From Vreelandella aquamarina (lineage in GTDB: Bacteria > Pseudomonadota > Gammaproteobacteria > Pseudomonadales > Halomonadaceae), in NCBI RefSeq assembly GCF_020075495.1, contig NZ_JABYQT010000011.1:1-64000 (forward strand): a stretch of 64,000 bases of DNA, in the 5' to 3' direction. Below, one piece after another: positions 42,393-56,275 of this stretch. The position numbers and the translations under genes were made by a program. The notes under the pieces are model-generated. The model had not been told where the DNA came from, ran no database searches, and saw nothing but the letters and a program-made list of their open reading frames with translations. Every line of letters starts with the position of its first letter. Position 1 is the first letter of the stretch.

Positions 42393-44159
42393 ATGGCAAC
42401 CAAACTACCTCCTACCGACGCCGTGGTGGTCGGGCTCGGCTGGGCCGGCGCGATCATCGCCAATCAGCTCGTCGACGCGGGCCTCAAGGTCGTGGGCGTC
42501 GAGCGCGGCCCGTGGCGCGATACCGCCAGGGATTTCAACATCGCCTCGGTCACCGACGAGTTGCGCTACGCCCAGCGCCAGGAACTGATGCTGCGTACCG
42601 CCCAGAACACCATCACCCTGCGCAACAACCCCACGCAAACGGCGCTCCCGATGCGCCAGTGGGGGTCGTTCCACCCCGGCAACGGCACCGGCGGCGCGGG
42701 CAATCACTGGGCGGGCATCACGTTTCGTTTTCAGCCCGAAGAGTTCCGGCTGAAAAGTCATCTGGAAGAGCGCTACGGCGCGGACTCGATTCCCGACGAG
42801 CTCTCGCTGCAGGACTGGGGCACGGACTGGGAAGAGATGGAGCCGCACTACGACGCCTTCGAGAAGATCGCCGGCACCTCCGGCCGCGCGGGGCAGCTTG
42901 CCAGCGGCCGGCAGGAGGGTGGCAACCCCTTCGAGGGCGTACGGTCGAGCGACTACCCCACGCCGCCGTTGAAGCAGCCCTACTCGCCGACGCTGTTCGC
43001 CGAGACGGCCCGGGAAATGGGGTATCAGCCGTTCCCGGTGCCGTCGTCGCTGGTGTCCGAGGCCTACACCAACCCGCTGGGCGTCACCATGGGGCCGTGT
43101 ACCTTCTGCGGCTTCTGTACCAACTACGGCTGCGCCAACTACTCCAAGGCCAGCGCCATCACCACGGTGCTGCCGGCGCTGATCCGCAAGGAGAATTTCG
43201 AGGCGCGCACCCACTGCGAAGTGCTCAAGGTAACGACCGACTCCGACGGGCGCCGCGCCACCGGCATCGTCTACGTCGACTCCGCCGGGCGACGCTGGGA
43301 GCAGCCCGCCGAAATCGTGGTCATCGCCGCGTTCACCTTCGAGAACGTGCGCCTGATGCTGACCTCCAACATCGGCGAGGCCTACGACCCGGCCACGCGC
43401 CGCGGTACCACCGGGCGCAACTACGCCTACCAGACCGCCAACAACGTGCAGCTCTTCTTCGATGACAAGAACTTCAACCCGTACATCGGCGCGGGTGCCG
43501 TGGGCATGGGCATCGACGAGTTCAATAACGACAACTTCGACCATGCCGGGCTTGGCTTTTTCGGCGGCGGCAGCACCCGGGTCACGCCCATTGGGGCCAC
43601 GCCGATCAACGCACGACCCACGCCGCCGGGCACGCCGCGCTGGGGCTCGAACTGGAAGCGGGCCACGGTGGATAACTACGCCAGCACCATGACGATCGGC
43701 TGCGAGGCGAGCAACTACTCCTCGCCCAACAACTACCTCTCGCTGGACCCCACCTACCGCGACCGGCTGGGCCGGCCGCTTCTGCGCATCACCTTCGACT
43801 TCACGGAAAACGACCTGCGCATGGCGCAGTACGTGACCGAGAAGACCGCGGAAATCGCCCGGCGCATGAACCCGCGCCAGATCGTCGCCAATCCGCGCAC
43901 CGGGCCCTGGGATGGCCGTCCGTATCAGTCGTCTCACGTGGTGGGCGGCTTCGTCATGGGCGCCGACCCGAGCAACAGCTCGGTCAACAAGCATCTGCAG
44001 GTGTGGGGCGTACCCAACCTCTTCGTGGTCGGGGCCTCCGCGTTTCCGCAGAACCCGGGCTACAACCCCACCGGCACGGTCGGGGCGCTGGCCTTCAAGG
44101 CCGCCGACGGCATCGTCAACCACTACCTGCGCAACCCCGGGGAGATGATCAGCACATGA
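42393..44159 (+). CDS. GMC oxidoreductase, gluconate 2-dehydrogenase flavoprotein subunit
   Basis: This FAD-dependent GMC-type dehydrogenase has 588 residues. It is the catalytic subunit that oxidises a sugar acid or polyol (gluconate to 2-ketogluconate in named relatives). The N-terminal nucleotide fold VVVGLGWAGAIIANQLVDAGLKVVGVE is clear. GPCTFCGFCTNYGC (about 230-245) is a Cys-rich segment found in this subfamily. The C-terminal GMC signature is GYNPTGTVGALAFKAADGI. It has no signal of its own, as expected when the small subunit carries the Tat signal. Its stop overlaps the cytochrome start by four bases. Confidence 0.92.
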   Translation: MATKLPPTDAVVVGLGWAGAIIANQLVDAGLKVVGVERGPWRDTARDFNIASVTDELRYAQRQELMLRTAQNTITLRNNPTQTALPMRQWGSFHPGNGTGGAGNHWAGITFRFQPEEFRLKSHLEERYGADSIPDELSLQDWGTDWEEMEPHYDAFEKIAGTSGRAGQLASGRQEGGNPFEGVRSSDYPTPPLKQPYSPTLFAETAREMGYQPFPVPSSLVSEAYTNPLGVTMGPCTFCGFCTNYGCANYSKASAITTVLPALIRKENFEARTHCEVLKVTTDSDGRRATGIVYVDSAGRRWEQPAEIVVIAAFTFENVRLMLTSNIGEAYDPATRRGTTGRNYAYQTANNVQLFFDDKNFNPYIGAGAVGMGIDEFNNDNFDHAGLGFFGGGSTRVTPIGATPINARPTPPGTPRWGSNWKRATVDNYASTMTIGCEASNYSSPNNYLSLDPTYRDRLGRPLLRITFDFTENDLRMAQYVTEKTAEIARRMNPRQIVANPRTGPWDGRPYQSSHVVGGFVMGADPSNSSVNKHLQVWGVPNLFVVGASAFPQNPGYNPTGTVGALAFKAADGIVNHYLRNPGEMIST

Positions 44160-45382
44160 AAACGCTCGTGGGGGTTACGCTGGCGCTGGTGCCCATGGCG
44201 GGCTGGGCGGCCAGCACCGAATATCAGGACATCGAGCGCGGGCGCTATATCGGCGTGCTGGGGGATTGCGCGGCCTGTCACACCGCCAACGACGACCAGC
44301 CGTTTGCCGGCGGCGTGCCGCTGGAGACGCCTTTCGGCACGCTCATTGCGCCCAACATCACCCCGGACCCAGCCACCGGGCTTGGGCGATGGAGCTATGA
44401 GGAGTTCAAGGCGGCGATGACCGAAGGGGTCGGCAAGGGCGGTTATCATCTCTACCCGGCCATGCCGTATCCTTCCTATACGCTGATGCACGAGAAGGAC
44501 ATTCGCGATCTCTGGTCGTTTTTGCAGACGGTGACGCCGGTCGAAAACGCCATAGAGGCCAACCAGCTGCCGTTCCCGTTCAGTATTCGCTCGGTGATGA
44601 TGGGCTGGAACTGGCTGAATTTCGACGAGCGAACCTTCGAGCCCGACCCGGAACAGTCCGACGAGATCAATCGTGGCGCCTACCTGGTCGAAAGCCTGGG
44701 ACACTGCGGCACTTGCCACACGCCGCGCAACTTCATGGGCGGCGAAGGGAGCGACAAGTTTGCCGGGGCCACCGTCGAGGGGTGGTACGCGCCCAACATC
44801 ACGCCGAACGCCCACGTGGGCATCGGAAGCTGGAGCGACGACGAGCTGGTCGAGTACCTGCAAACCGGCGGCAATCGCTACGGCTTCGCCTCCGGCCCGA
44901 TGGCCGATGAAGTGCATCACTCCTCTCAGCACTGGACCGAGGACGACTTGTACGCCGTGGCGCGCTACCTGCTCAGCGGGGCGGGCCTCGACTCGAGCGA
45001 CTGGGACCGCGAGCCGCCAGAGCCGCTGCCCGAAGACAACCCGCAGGTCGCTGCCGGAAGCCACATCTACTTCGACCGCTGTTCCGGGTGTCATACGCCC
45101 AACGGCGGCGGCGAGTACGGCATCTTTCCGCAGCTGGCCAGCAACCCCCTGGTCAACGGTGACAACACTACCTCGCTGATCCGGGTCGTGCTGGCCGGCA
45201 GCCGCCCGGTGGCCACCGATGCCAAACCCACCGCACCGGCCATGCCGTCGTTTGCCTGGAACTTGAATGACGAGGAGGTCGCCAGCGTGCTGACGTTCGT
45301 GCGCAACAGCTGGGGAAATGCCGCGCCGGCGGTATCGGCCGGGGAGGTGGCGGATCTGCGCGAAGAGATGCGCGGCAATTGA
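44156..45382 (+). CDS. tri-haem cytochrome c subunit of the dehydrogenase
   Basis: This periplasmic, membrane-associated electron acceptor has 408 residues and a Sec signal (about 1-18). Three haem c sites are present: CAACH (38-42), CGTCH (184-188) and CSGCH (309-313), the usual number for gluconate/alcohol/sorbitol dehydrogenase cytochrome subunits. It passes electrons to ubiquinone or a terminal oxidase. The ATG at 44156 overlaps the flavoprotein stop (ATGA). Subunits 3, flavoprotein and cytochrome form one operon. Confidence 0.93.
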   Translation: MKTLVGVTLALVPMAGWAASTEYQDIERGRYIGVLGDCAACHTANDDQPFAGGVPLETPFGTLIAPNITPDPATGLGRWSYEEFKAAMTEGVGKGGYHLYPAMPYPSYTLMHEKDIRDLWSFLQTVTPVENAIEANQLPFPFSIRSVMMGWNWLNFDERTFEPDPEQSDEINRGAYLVESLGHCGTCHTPRNFMGGEGSDKFAGATVEGWYAPNITPNAHVGIGSWSDDELVEYLQTGGNRYGFASGPMADEVHHSSQHWTEDDLYAVARYLLSGAGLDSSDWDREPPEPLPEDNPQVAAGSHIYFDRCSGCHTPNGGGEYGIFPQLASNPLVNGDNTTSLIRVVLAGSRPVATDAKPTAPAMPSFAWNLNDEEVASVLTFVRNSWGNAAPAVSAGEVADLREEMRGN

Positions 45383-45386
45383 TCGT

Positions 45387-45419
45387 GACGCCGGCAGGCA
45401 GCGGTCGCCTGCCGGTGTC
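45387..45419. terminator. hairpin between convergent operons
   Basis: GACGCCGGCAGGC pairs with GCCTGCCGGTGTC (13 bp, one wobble) five bases past the cytochrome stop. There is no T-run; it may act for both directions. Confidence 0.5.
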
Positions 45420-45454
45420 GATAACGTCGGGTCGTGAATAGCGGGCCAAAAGCG

Positions 45455-46204
45455 CTAGACGGCCTCTTCGACGATCAGCTGAGGCCGCCCCTTCGAGCAG
45501 GGTTCGATACGCGCCTCGACCCGGTAGACCTGGCGCAGAAGCGCGGGAGTGATCACCTCCTGGGTGGCGCCGCAGGCGATCAGTCGGCCCTGCTCGATCA
45601 CCATCGCGCAGTCGGTGAAGCGCAGCGCATGATTCAAATCGTGAAGCGCCACCAGAATCAGCATGCCGCGCTCGTCGGCCAGCCGTCGCAGCACGGTGAG
45701 CAGGTTGATCTGGCGGTTCAGGTCGAGCGCCGAGGTGGGCTCGTCGAGCATCAATATCTCCGGCTCCTGAACCAGCGCCTGGGCCGCACTCACCAGCTGG
45801 CGCTGCCCGCCGCTCAAATCGCCGATGTCGCGCTCGCCAAGCGAGGTGATGGCAAGCTCTTCAAGCGCCCGGTCCACCTGGGCGAGATCCTCCGGCTGAA
45901 CCTTGAGGCTTCGCCCCTGCATGCGCGCAAGCAGCACCGACTCATAGACGCTCAGTACCGCTTTCGCGCCGGTCTCCTGGGGCATGTAGGCCACCGGGCG
46001 CTCGGCATCGCTGCCTTCGATGGCGACCTCGCCTTGCCCCTGAACCAGGCCCAGGATGCGGCGAAAGAGCGTCGATTTGCCCGCCGCGTTGGGGCCGAGA
46101 AGCGCCACGACCTGGCCGCCGTGAAAGGTGGGCGTGGTGACGTCGTCGACGATGGTGCGGCGCCCGTAGCGCGCGGATACGTGAGTGAGCGTGAGCCTTA
46201 CCAT
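45455..46204 (-). CDS. FecCD-type iron/corrinoid ABC transporter ATP-binding protein
   Basis: This ATPase subunit has 249 residues from the ATG at 46204, overlapping the permease end by seven bases. Walker A is GPNAAGKST (37-45), the signature LSGGQRQLVSAAQAL and Walker B EILMLDEPTSALD, followed by the H-loop ALHDLNHAL. It resembles FepC/BtuD/FhuC-type ATPases for siderophores, haem or B12. It is the last gene of a three-gene operon (binding protein, permease, ATPase). Confidence 0.92.
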   Translation of the reverse strand: MVRLTLTHVSARYGRRTIVDDVTTPTFHGGQVVALLGPNAAGKSTLFRRILGLVQGQGEVAIEGSDAERPVAYMPQETGAKAVLSVYESVLLARMQGRSLKVQPEDLAQVDRALEELAITSLGERDIGDLSGGQRQLVSAAQALVQEPEILMLDEPTSALDLNRQINLLTVLRRLADERGMLILVALHDLNHALRFTDCAMVIEQGRLIACGATQEVITPALLRQVYRVEARIEPCSKGRPQLIVEEAV

Positions 46205-47268
46205 GACGCCTTCTTGTGGTTGAGCACCAGAAACAGGAAAAACGGAATGCCGACCAGGGAGGTGATGATGCCGATGGGGATGATCGTACCGGGAATCACG
46301 AGCTTCGAGATCACCGAACCCACCGAGAGTATCAGCGCGCCGCAAAGCGCCGAGCCGGGCAGGAAGAAGCGTTGGTCCTCACCCAGCAGCATGCGCGCGA
46401 TATGCGGGCCGACCAGGCCGATGAAACCGATGGTGCCCACGAAGGCCACCGCCACGGCGGAGAGAAGCGACACCAGAATCAGCACCTCGAGGCGCAGCGC
46501 CCGCGGCTTCACGCCCATGCTCTCGGCCTTGGCATCGCCCAGGCGCATGGCGGTCAGCGCCCAGCCGTGGCGGGCCAGAAGCGGCATGACCGCAGCGAGA
46601 ATGCCCAGCGCGATCCAGAACTTGGGCCAGGTGGCCTTGGTGAGGCTGCCCATGGTCCAGAACACCACGGCGGCCACCGCCTCCTGGCTGGCGAAGAATT
46701 GAATCAGCGCCATGAGGGAGTTGAAGATGAACACCATGGCGATGCCCAGCAGCACGATGGTTTCCACCGTCACGCCCCGCTTCATGCTCAACAGATGGAT
46801 CATGAATGCGGTGAACATCGCCATGACGAAGGCGTTGATGGGCACCACGAACTCGATGGCAGCGGGAATGATCGCCACGCCAAAGGCGAGCCCCAGGGCG
46901 GCGCCGAAGCTTGCCCCGGCGGAGATGCCGAGCGTAAAGGGGCTCGCCAGCGGGTTGCTCAGGATGGTCTGCATCTGGGCGCCGGCCACCGACAAACTCG
47001 CCCCCACCACCAGCGCCATCAGCGCCACCGGCATGCGGATCTCCCAGAGAATCACCCGCGCCTGGTGGCTCACGCTACCCGGGGTGAGCAGCGCGGCGAT
47101 CACCTCGGACAGCGTATAGCGTGCCGGGCCCAGGGCCAGGTCCACGCACAGGCTGAAAAACAGTGCCACGATCAGGGCGGCCAGAATCAGCTGGCGGCGC
47201 AGCACCTGACTTTTGTAGTGTGTCCGCCCAAGCGTCGCCGGGGCCGTGACGGCGCTGTCACTCATCAT
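46198..47268 (-). CDS. FecCD family ABC transporter permease
   Basis: This inner-membrane permease has 356 residues and about 10 TM segments, with FecCD family marks ALVVGASLSVAGAQMQTILSNPLASPFTLGISAGASFGAA and VGTIGFIGLVGPHIARMLLG. The two adjacent ATGs at 47268 and 47265 overlap the binding-protein stop region, so translation is coupled. It forms a homodimer in the BtuC/FepD-type importer. A short polar N-terminus precedes TM1. Confidence 0.92.
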   Translation of the reverse strand: MMSDSAVTAPATLGRTHYKSQVLRRQLILAALIVALFFSLCVDLALGPARYTLSEVIAALLTPGSVSHQARVILWEIRMPVALMALVVGASLSVAGAQMQTILSNPLASPFTLGISAGASFGAALGLAFGVAIIPAAIEFVVPINAFVMAMFTAFMIHLLSMKRGVTVETIVLLGIAMVFIFNSLMALIQFFASQEAVAAVVFWTMGSLTKATWPKFWIALGILAAVMPLLARHGWALTAMRLGDAKAESMGVKPRALRLEVLILVSLLSAVAVAFVGTIGFIGLVGPHIARMLLGEDQRFFLPGSALCGALILSVGSVISKLVIPGTIIPIGIITSLVGIPFFLFLVLNHKKASW

Positions 47269-48382
47269 CGAGGGAAATCCAGTAGCCGGACTCAAACTCG
47301 ATCGGCAAAAAGCGTTCGTGGAGCTCGCGCATCGTCTCTTCCGGGTCGAGATCCTCGAAGAGTTCCGGATGCAGCCACTTGGCGATCTGCTGAATGGCCA
47401 CGAAGTAGTAGGGGCTGTTGTAGAACTGGTGCCAGATGGCGTGGACGTTGCCCTCCGCCACCGCCTGAATGCCGGTCATCGCCGTACGCTCGGTCAGTCC
47501 TTCGAGCTTGGCGCGGGCGACCTCAAGATCCGCGCCCGGGCCCACACCCACCCAGTCGCCGCCGGGCACGTAGGCATCCCAGTTGCCGCCGGTGACGATC
47601 ACGTGCGCCGGGTCGGCGGCGATGATCTGCTCCGGGTTCAGCACACCGAAGGTGCCCGGGATGATGCCGTCGGCGATGTTGGCGCCGCCGGCAAGGGTCA
47701 CGTACTCGCCGAAGTTGGCCGGGCCGAAGCTCATGCAGCACTCGTCGGAGTAGCCGCCGGCGCGGTCGATGAACACGCTGGGACGCTCCGGGTCTTCGCG
47801 TTCGATCACGTCGGTCACCCGGGCAAGCTGCGCCTCGGCAAAGTCGATGAACGCCTCGGCGGCGTCTTCGTCATCCATGATCTGACCCATCAGGCGCATC
47901 GAGGGGATCGTATGGGCGATCGGGTCCTCGCGAAAATCGACGTAGACGATGGGAATGCCGAGCTTGGCAAGCTTGTCGTCATAAGCCGCGTCTTCGGTGG
48001 CCGCCTTGGCTTCCAGGTTCATGAACACCACGTCCGGCGAGAGCGACGCCGCCTGCTCCACATCAAACGTGCCGTCCTTGAAGCCGCCGAAGGTGGGGAT
48101 ATCGGCGATCTCGGGGAAGCGCTCGGCGTAGCGGGCGTAGTTGTCCGGGTCGGCCTGGGGGAAGTCCTCGCGCCAGCCCACCACATGAGTGAAGGGGGCC
48201 TCGGGCTCGAGCAGGCCCAGCAGATAGATCTGGCGGCCTTCACCGAGGATGACGCGCTCGGCGGGGGCATCGAAGGTGACCTCGCGGCCGGTGATGTCCA
48301 CTACCTCGACGGGGGCGGCCTGGGCCGCCGCGCAGCCAAGCGCGGCAGCGCCGGCCAGGCCTTTCAACAAATGAGTGCGCAT
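47258..48382 (-). CDS. periplasmic iron-complex/corrinoid-type ABC binding protein
   Basis: This substrate-binding protein of the FepB/BtuF class has 374 residues from the ATG at 48382; the frame is open far upstream but only this start gives a signal peptide (about 1-25, ending near AQA). It has DITGREVTFDAPAERVILGEG, SLSPDVVFMNLEA and later GFGVLNPEQIIAADPAHVIVTGG-like residues. The ligand (ferric siderophore, haem or other) cannot be read off. A Fur-like box lies upstream and no TonB receptor gene is in the window. Confidence 0.9.
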   Translation of the reverse strand: MRTHLLKGLAGAAALGCAAAQAAPVEVVDITGREVTFDAPAERVILGEGRQIYLLGLLEPEAPFTHVVGWREDFPQADPDNYARYAERFPEIADIPTFGGFKDGTFDVEQAASLSPDVVFMNLEAKAATEDAAYDDKLAKLGIPIVYVDFREDPIAHTIPSMRLMGQIMDDEDAAEAFIDFAEAQLARVTDVIEREDPERPSVFIDRAGGYSDECCMSFGPANFGEYVTLAGGANIADGIIPGTFGVLNPEQIIAADPAHVIVTGGNWDAYVPGGDWVGVGPGADLEVARAKLEGLTERTAMTGIQAVAEGNVHAIWHQFYNSPYYFVAIQQIAKWLHPELFEDLDPEETMRELHERFLPIEFESGYWISLDDE

Positions 48383-48467
48383 GAACGTTTCCGCAGATTC
48401 AGGGTGTAAAAGACGTCGTGCCAGCAAGCGCGAGGCGCGATGGCGATACAAACGTGTCAAAACAACT

Positions 48468-48488
48468 GTGTATGATTCGCATTTACAT
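48468..48488 (-). promoter_or_regulatory. Fur-like box upstream of the iron-type ABC operon
   Basis: On the minus strand TGTAAATGCGAATCATACACA contains AATGCGAATCAT, similar to Fur sites in gammaproteobacteria. It lies about 90 bases before the binding-protein gene. Match is partial. Confidence 0.4.
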
Positions 48489-48648
48489 GAGCGTATTATC
48501 GAGAAAACCCGCCAGCCTGTCGAGAGATTGCAGGGCGGCTGTTCCATTTTTTTAAACGAGCCGTTGCGTACACGAGCCGCGCCGCCATTGTTAGCGTATA
48601 GCGCTGGTTTCATGAAACATCAGCGGTTTCTTATTCGAGGAGAGCATC

Positions 48649-49828
<1,180 letters not shown>

Positions 49829-50144
49829 AACCAGTCGCCGGGGGTAGCCGGCGGGGTGGAAATGCTGTAACATTCCAAAAATTTTGGCCGGGTGGTGCAC
49901 GTGAATAGAAGGTAAAACGGCGAAAGCGCTTCGCTTGTTGCCCTGGCGCCACTCGATGGTCGCCCAACGCCGTAAGCAATGCCCTGGCCACCGCCACGGA
50001 TAGAGAACAACAAGCGGGATGAAACCGATTTTTTTACTGTCGGCTTCGTCCCGCTTTTTTACGACCCGACGTTTATCGACAAACGCCGACACCGGATCGC
50101 CGAGCCTGCGCCCACAGGCTCCCACCAGCATGGGAGAACTTGCC
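49829..50144 (+). promoter_or_regulatory. dapB-carA intergenic leader
   Basis: This gene-free 316-base stretch holds four things. They are a GC-rich inverted repeat just after the dapB stop, a perfect 13-base palindrome (49875-49887, CCAAAA-A-TTTTGG), a tiny frame with tandem rare Arg codons AGA-AGG (49892-49915), and the strong terminator at 50012-50060. It probably contains the carA promoter and may carry attenuation control. Confidence 0.55.
50012..50060 (+). terminator. terminator or attenuator before carA
   Basis: AAGCGGGA-TGAAACCGA pairs with TCGGCTTCG-TCCCGCTT (two small mismatches) around an A/T-rich loop, followed by six more T. It is 183 bases past dapB and 85 bases before carA. 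It could end dapB transcripts or attenuate carAB. Confidence 0.8.
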
Positions 50145-51305
50145 TTGAATAACCCCGCATTGAGCAAACCTGCGATATTGGCCCTGGAAGATGGCAGCGT
50201 GTTTCACGGAATTGCCATTGGCGCCGACGGCGTCACAAGCGGTGAGGTGGTGTTCAATACGGCCATGACCGGCTACCAGGAAATTCTCACTGACCTCTCC
50301 TATTCCCGCCAGATCGTTACTCTTACTTACCCCCATATCGGCAATACCGGCATCAATACGGAAGACACCGAGTCCGCCTCGATTGCCGCAGCGGGGTTGG
50401 TGATTCGCGATCTGCCTCTGCTGGCCAGCAGTTTCCGCTCCGAGCAGTCTCTGTCTGACTACCTGAAGAGCCAGAACGTACTGGGTATCGCCGATATTGA
50501 TACCCGCCGCCTGACGCGTATTCTGCGCGATAAAGGTGCTCAGAACGGCGCGATTCTGGCAGGAAGCGAAGCTGAAGGTGATGACGCGGTAGAGCGCGCC
50601 CTGGCAGCTGCCAAGGCCTTCCCGGGCTTGAAAGGCATGGATCTGGCCAAGGAAGTTTCCTGCAAGGAGGCTTACGAGTGGACAGAGGGCGAGTGGACGC
50701 TGGGCACGGGCTACGCAGACACCTCGAAAGGCGAACGTCCTTTCCACGTGGTGGCGTACGACTACGGCGTGAAGTTCAATATTCTGCGCATGCTGGCCGC
50801 CCGCGGCTGCCGGCTGACGGTGGTGCCGGCGCAAACCCCGGCGCAGGAAGTGCTGGCGATGAACCCGGATGGCGTGTTCCTGGCCAATGGCCCCGGCGAC
50901 CCCGAGCCCTGCGACTACGCCATCAAGGCGATCCAGGAAGTGCTCGAGACGGATACCCCGGTGTTCGGCATCTGCCTGGGCCATCAGCTTTTGGCGCTCG
51001 CGAGTGGGGCGAAGACCGTCAAGATGAACCACGGCCACCACGGCGCCAACCACCCGGTCCAGGACCTGGACACCGGCACGGTCATGATCACAAGCCAGAA
51101 CCACGGCTTCGCCGCGGATGAAACGACGCTTCCCGCGAACCTGCGCGCCACGCACCGCTCGCTGTTCGACGGCACGCTGCAGGGCATCGAGCGTACCGAT
51201 CGCCCGGCGTTCAGTTTCCAGGGGCACCCGGAAGCGAGCCCCGGCCCGAAGGACGTGTCGCCGCTGTTCGATCGTTTTATCGAGATGATGCAGGCGCGCC
51301 GCTAG
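50145..51305 (+). CDS. carA: carbamoyl-phosphate synthase small subunit
   Basis: CarA is the glutaminase subunit that supplies ammonia to CarB for carbamoyl phosphate, shared by arginine and pyrimidine synthesis. I choose the TTG at 50145: GGGAG lies eight bases before it, while the ATG at 50130 has no site. This gives 386 residues. The N-domain opens [15 protein letters not shown]; the class I amidotransferase domain has [14 protein letters not shown] with the catalytic Cys, and ends near [11 protein letters not shown] with His and Glu. Confidence 0.96.
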   Translation: MNNPALSKPAILALEDGSVFHGIAIGADGVTSGEVVFNTAMTGYQEILTDLSYSRQIVTLTYPHIGNTGINTEDTESASIAAAGLVIRDLPLLASSFRSEQSLSDYLKSQNVLGIADIDTRRLTRILRDKGAQNGAILAGSEAEGDDAVERALAAAKAFPGLKGMDLAKEVSCKEAYEWTEGEWTLGTGYADTSKGERPFHVVAYDYGVKFNILRMLAARGCRLTVVPAQTPAQEVLAMNPDGVFLANGPGDPEPCDYAIKAIQEVLETDTPVFGICLGHQLLALASGAKTVKMNHGHHGANHPVQDLDTGTVMITSQNHGFAADETTLPANLRATHRSLFDGTLQGIERTDRPAFSFQGHPEASPGPKDVSPLFDRFIEMMQARR

Positions 51306-51374
51306 AGCGCGCCCCAGCATCGCCGTATTGCCGTCTCTTGTCGCTCATCGTCACCATTTCTTGCGGGAACCGTT

Positions 51375-54601
<3,227 letters not shown>

Positions 54602-54605
<4 letters not shown>

Positions 54606-55078
54606 ACAAGGTCCCGATGACCGTTGCGGGCGAAAAGAGCCTTCGCGAAGAGCTTGATCATCTGAAGGGCACGGCACGCCCCCAGGTGATTGCCGCTATC
54701 GCTGAAGCACGCGAGCACGGCGATCTCAAGGAGAACGCCGAGTACCATGCCGCCCGCGAGCAGCAAGGATTTATCGAGGGTCGCATTCAGGAGATCGAGA
54801 GCAAGCTTTCCGTAGCCCAGGTGATCGACGTCACCAAGCTGCCCAAGACCGGCAAGGTGATCTTTGGCGTCACGGTATCGCTGCTTAACCTGGATACCGA
54901 TGCCAACGTCACCTACAAGATCGTCGGTGAGGACGAGGCGGATATCAAATCGGGTCGCATCTCGGTCACCTCACCCATTGCCCGCGCGCTGATCGGCAAG
55001 GAAGAGGGCGAGGTGGTCGTGGTGAAGACGCCCGGCGGCGACGTCGAGTATGAAGTCGAAAGCGTCGAGCATCTGTAG
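54602..55078 (+). CDS. greA: transcription elongation factor GreA
   Basis: GreA stimulates cleavage of backtracked RNA by RNA polymerase. It has 158 residues. The N-terminal coiled coil is typical ([18 protein letters not shown], then [23 protein letters not shown] with the acidic tip residues D and E). The C-terminal FKBP-like domain covers about 80-158. The ATG at 54602 overlaps the carB stop (ATGA), so it is translationally coupled to carB. A terminator follows. Confidence 0.97.
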
Positions 55079-55128
55079 GCACGTGCCTGCGTAGCCGTAC
55101 CGAGGCGCCTGGTAACCGGGCGCCCACA

Positions 55129-55168
55129 AAAAAGCCCGCCAGTTCATCATCTGCTCGCGGGCTTTTTG
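55129..55168. terminator. bidirectional terminator between greA and yhbY
   Basis: AAAAAAGCCCGC pairs with GCGGGCTTTTT across a 17-base loop, with A-runs and T-runs on both flanks, suiting both convergent genes. Confidence 0.9.
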
Positions 55169-55186
55169 ACGTCAGGGCAGTGGTGC

Positions 55187-55513
55187 TTAATGCCGGCCGT
55201 GGTGGTTCTCGAAGCGTGCCACGTTGGAGAGCTTCGGGTTGGCCTTGGGGTTGCGGCGGTAGAGCAGCGCCATCTTGCCAATCGTCTGAACCACGTCGGC
55301 ACGGCTGTCCTGGGTCAGTTCATTGAGCATGGCCGCACGGTCGTCACGCTCAGCCAGGGCAAGTTTCACCTTGATGAGCTCGTGATCGTTGAGCGCGCGG
55401 TCGAGTTCTGCGAGCAGATTTTCGGAGACGCCGTTCTCGGAAACGGTGACCACGGGGTTCAAATGGTGGCCAATGCTGCGAAATGCTTTCTTTTGTGCCT
55501 GTGACAAGCTCAT
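55187..55513 (-). CDS. yhbY: YhbY family RNA-binding protein
   Basis: This CRM-domain protein has 108 residues. YhbY binds pre-50S ribosomal particles in E. coli. It opens MSLSQAQKKAFRSIGHHLNPVVTVSENGVSENLLAELDRAL and has the GxxG-like QTIGKMALLYRRNPK. It diverges from rlmE with about 115 bases between the starts, the common arrangement in gammaproteobacteria. Both proteins act on the large ribosomal subunit. Confidence 0.95.
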   Translation of the reverse strand: MSLSQAQKKAFRSIGHHLNPVVTVSENGVSENLLAELDRALNDHELIKVKLALAERDDRAAMLNELTQDSRADVVQTIGKMALLYRRNPKANPKLSNVARFENHHGRH

Positions 55514-55627
55514 GGTATCTTGCGGTATCCCGGTTAGCGCTTAACGCTCCATCTTACGGTGAAATGCCGGCGAGTGAAAGCAATCGCGTCAATGCGCCCA
55601 TCTCTCATGCCAGTGTCAGATTCTCAT

Positions 55628-56275
55628 ATGCAGCAAAAGCCCCCAAAGCGTAAACACGCCGTCAGCAAGACCAGCAATAACTGGAAGAAGGAGCATTTTG
55701 ACGACCAGTACGTCAAGCAGAGCTGGCAGGATGGCTATCGCTCCCGCGCAAGCTACAAGCTGCTGGAGCTCGATGAGAAGGATAAGCTGTTTCGCTCCGG
55801 CATGACGGTGATTGACCTGGGCGCAGCACCGGGCGGCTGGAGCCAGATTGCCGCCGAGAAGGTAGGGCCCGAGGGCGTGGTGATTGCCTCGGACATTCTG
55901 GAGATGGACGCGCTCGCTGGCGTGGACTTCGTGCAGGGCGATTTCACCGAAGAGAGCGTGTTGAACGCGATCCTCGAACGGCTGGGAAATCGGCCGGTCG
56001 ACCTTGTGATGTCTGACATGGCCCCCAATATGAGTGGTATGGCGGCCATCGACCAGCCCCAGGCCATGTATCTGGTGGAGCTGGCCCTTGAGCTGGCCCG
56101 GGAAACGCTGCCCCCGGGCGGGCGGTTTCTGGCCAAGGTATTTCAGGGGGAGGGGTTCGACGCCTACCTCAAGGAACTGCGCAGCAGCTTCGACCGGGTC
56201 GTGACCCGGAAGCCAGATGCCTCGCGAGCACGTTCGCGGGAAGTCTACTTTTTAGCCGAGGGGTTTCGCGGCTAA
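55628..56275 (+). CDS. rlmE: 23S rRNA (uridine-2'-O)-methyltransferase RlmE
   Basis: RlmE (RrmJ/FtsJ) methylates U2552 of 23S rRNA, a heat-shock-linked step. It has 215 residues from the ATG at 55628 ([21 protein letters not shown]); earlier in-frame ATGs at 55607 and 55592 are possible. The core has [26 protein letters not shown], the SAM-binding [15 protein letters not shown], and the catalytic K-D-K-E residues including DMAPNMSG. No strong ribosome binding site is seen. ftsH follows after 201 bases, as in E. coli. Confidence 0.95.
   Translation: MQQKPPKRKHAVSKTSNNWKKEHFDDQYVKQSWQDGYRSRASYKLLELDEKDKLFRSGMTVIDLGAAPGGWSQIAAEKVGPEGVVIASDILEMDALAGVDFVQGDFTEESVLNAILERLGNRPVDLVMSDMAPNMSGMAAIDQPQAMYLVELALELARETLPPGGRFLAKVFQGEGFDAYLKELRSSFDRVVTRKPDASRARSREVYFLAEGFRG

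Noticed and set aside
42405..44123. Minus-strand open frame of 572 codons
   Set aside because: Exact antisense of the GMC dehydrogenase gene; composition is typical of a shadow frame.
45434..47595. Overlapping plus-strand frames of 422 and 459 codons
   Set aside because: Antisense of the iron-type ABC genes, which have clear Walker and FecCD motifs.
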